DNA of 6,456 bases. Source: Thermomicrobiales bacterium. GTDB taxonomy: Bacteria > Chloroflexota > Chloroflexia > Thermomicrobiales > UBA6265. Of this stretch, positions 5,555-6,456 are shown piece by piece. A model generated the notes under the pieces. That model worked only from the letters and a program-made list of their open reading frames with translations. It had not been told where the DNA came from and searched no databases. Where the stretch lies: the NCBI GenBank assembly GCA_020847015.1, contig JADLCW010000436.1:1-6456 (forward strand). The letters are read 5' to 3'. The number at the start of each line of letters is the position of its first letter. The stretch's first letter is position 1. The translations under genes and the position numbers were made by a program.

Positions 5555-5785
5555 TTAGCCCTTGCCTTCCATCTCCGCGTCGACCTCGGCGCCCTTGCCT
5601 TCCATATTCACTTCCAGCACCGGGCCGCCGACCGTCCCCGGGTTGCCGTCGGCGCCGGGGACGCCGTCCGTCCGCGGTGTGTCGGGGCCTTCAGCGATTG
5701 TTTCCGTTCGGCTGTCGTCGTGCTGGCTGCCCGGCTGGGGGCGCCCCGCCGCGCCGGGTGATTGCTTGCGGGCGCCGTCGCTCAT
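5555..5785 (-). CDS. Small acidic unknown protein (76 aa) translationally coupled to rplI
   Basis: The start codon overlaps the rplI stop as ATGA (5785-5782), the classic sign of translational coupling, and a purine-rich GGACGGAGCGGAAG precedes it inside rplI. The product (MSDGARKQSPGAAGRPQPGS...) is hydrophilic and rich in Gly, Pro, Asp, Glu and Thr. It has a collagen-like middle 'GVPGADGNPGTVGG' and a C-terminus in which MEGKG occurs twice, at residues 61-65 and 72-76, the second being the very end of the protein. No membrane segment, cysteine or known domain is seen; it is probably disordered. Its position between rplI and dnaB suggests co-expression with ribosome and replication genes. 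I do not recognise a family. It could be a non-conserved coding tail, but the exact overlap argues that it is translated. Confidence 0.58.
   Translation of the reverse strand: MSDGARKQSPGAAGRPQPGSQHDDSRTETIAEGPDTPRTDGVPGADGNPGTVGGPVLEVNMEGKGAEVDAEMEGKG
5558..5605 (-). repeat. 15-bp direct repeat encoding the duplicated MEGKG motif
   Basis: ATGGAAGGCAAGGGC occurs twice on the minus strand, at 5605-5591 and 5572-5558, exactly 33 nt apart and in the same reading frame. All 15 bases, including wobble positions, are identical, which suggests a recent duplication or constraint at the nucleotide level. Each copy also contains a Shine-Dalgarno-like GGAAGG. Confidence 0.85.
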
Positions 5786-6327
5786 GCTTCCGCTCCGTCC
5801 GAAGTCGTCTCGGCTTCCGCCGCCGGCTGCTCGGCCGGGGCGGTCTCGACGACGGGGGACGCAATGATCGTGCCGTCTTCGGTCTCACCGCGCACCGCAA
5901 CGGTGACGGTGGGCCGCAGACGACCGATGAGGTGCACGGCGACGACGTGGTCGCCGACGGTCCGCAGCGGTTCCTCGAGCACGACCTTGCGGCGGTCGAT
6001 CTCCTCGCCGACCGCGGCGCTCAGCTTCTCGGCGATGTCGGCGCCGGTGATCGAGCCGAAGAGGCGGCCCTGCTCGCCGGAGCGAGCGGTGAACTCCAGC
6101 CGCTGACCGTTGATGCGGTCGGCCAGCGATTGCAGCTGCTCCTCCTGTCGGACGAGCTTGCGCGCCTTGACGGCGAGGTTGTGCTCGGCGGTTTTGGCCT
6201 CGCCGGGAGTGGCGACGACGGCCATCCCCTGCGGGATCAAATAATTACGGGCGTAGCCATTGGAGACGTCCTGGATCGTGCCGGCCTCGCCCAGCTTCGG
6301 CACATCCTGTCGCAGCACTACTTTCAT
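5782..6327 (-). CDS. rplI: 50S ribosomal protein bL9
   Basis: The product has 181 residues and starts MKVVLRQDVPKLGEAGTIQD. It contains the full bL9 signature G13-x2-G16-x4-V21-x2-G24-Y25-x2-N28-Y29-L30 in the rRNA-binding N-terminal domain. A charged connecting helix follows (about 42-75), then the C-terminal domain (about 76-148, 'GRLFGSITGADIAEKL...'). bL9 binds 23S rRNA near the L1 stalk and helps keep the reading frame. The usual length is about 150; here an extra Ala/Glu/Pro/Thr-rich acidic tail (about 150-181) is added, probably disordered. The start follows GGGAAGG (6346-6340) with a long 12-nt spacer, and it matches the universal MKV-L start of the family. The gene is first in a minus-strand operon with its own strong promoter, linked by ATGA to the next ORF and further to dnaB, as rplI-helicase neighbours are in many bacteria. 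Confidence 0.97.
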   Translation of the reverse strand: MKVVLRQDVPKLGEAGTIQDVSNGYARNYLIPQGMAVVATPGEAKTAEHNLAVKARKLVRQEEQLQSLADRINGQRLEFTARSGEQGRLFGSITGADIAEKLSAAVGEEIDRRKVVLEEPLRTVGDHVVAVHLIGRLRPTVTVAVRGETEDGTIIASPVVETAPAEQPAAEAETTSDGAEA

Positions 6328-6425
6328 CGTGTGTTACTACCTTCCCAGCACATGCAATTCTGCCGCGGAACGGGGCAAACGCGGCGGCGCGGGCGGTGTA
6401 CGTACACTCCCGGAAACCACCGTTA
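6328..6425 (-). promoter_or_regulatory. rplI operon leader (5' UTR) with a 12-bp palindrome
   Basis: From the predicted start near 6418-6420 the untranslated leader is about 90 nt. Near its beginning it holds the perfect palindrome GTGTACGTACAC (6407-6396), flanked by GGG on one side and CCC on the other so that the stem could extend past a small internal loop. It may be an operator close to the transcription start or an RNA hairpin. No known riboswitch or ribosomal-protein leader is recognised. Confidence 0.45.
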
Positions 6426-6454
6426 ACTATACGTGGCGGCGCGCCGCCTGACAA
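6426..6454 (-). promoter_or_regulatory. Sigma-70 promoter of the rplI-dnaB operon, TTGTCA-17-TATAGT
   Basis: On the minus strand TTGTCA (6454-6449, 5 of 6 consensus) is followed by a 17-bp spacer and TATAGT (6431-6426, 5 of 6). The spacer contains a perfect 14-bp palindrome GGCGGCGCGCCGCC (6448-6435), which could be an operator or simply GC-rich spacer. This is the strongest promoter match on the minus strand of the window and points at rplI. Confidence 0.8.
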
Positions 6455-6456
6455 TC

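Noticed and set aside
5677..6426. 249-residue plus-strand ORF opposite rplI
   Set aside because: It is antisense to a certain ribosomal protein gene, with no domain and no credible start.
1..6456. CRISPR array, tRNA, rRNA, insertion sequence or prophage structural genes
   Set aside because: No regularly spaced repeats, cloverleaf, rRNA-like stretch, transposase, integrase or capsid-type ORF is visible.

Overview
The window is GC-rich bacterial chromosome with no rRNA, tRNA, CRISPR array or recognisable insertion sequence. The best lineage guess is Chloroflexota, Thermomicrobia/Sphaerobacter-like. The reasons are the very high GC content, a bL9-replicative helicase-DnaD-like-DnaC/DnaI-like cluster, and the DUF1622 and HdeD-type membrane proteins. 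This is inference from composition and gene content and has not been verified.

Right half (2594-6456, minus strand): a replication operon. A near-consensus sigma-70 promoter at the window's right edge drives rplI (ribosomal protein bL9). Next come a 76-residue unknown protein that overlaps rplI by ATGA, dnaB (replicative helicase), a DnaD-domain protein and an AAA+ helicase loader with an N-terminal zinc ribbon. In Bacillus subtilis the rplI-helicase pair and the dnaB-dnaI loader pair lie at two separate loci. Here they form one collinear unit, so helicase and loading machinery would be made together. A strong hairpin lies between the 76-residue ORF and dnaB and could set expression of the replication half.

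Left half (1-2494): small accessory genes. A divergent pair encodes an HdeD-family (DUF308) membrane protein (minus, cut by the window edge) and a DUF1622 membrane protein (plus). A 74-residue hydrophilic protein of unknown function follows. Then comes the most interesting element: a clear promoter (TTGACA, 17 bp, TAGACT) followed at once by a perfect 16-bp palindrome with the core GAAC-ATAT-GTTC. This core matches the LexA/SOS operator of Gram-positive bacteria. The promoter reads into a 91-residue Com-like zinc-ribbon protein. After 168 bp, which include a weak terminator-like hairpin, comes a 229-residue divergent sigma-70-like factor converging on the replication operon. My main hypothesis is that the zinc-ribbon gene, and perhaps the sigma-like gene, belong to an undescribed DNA-damage-responsive regulatory module.
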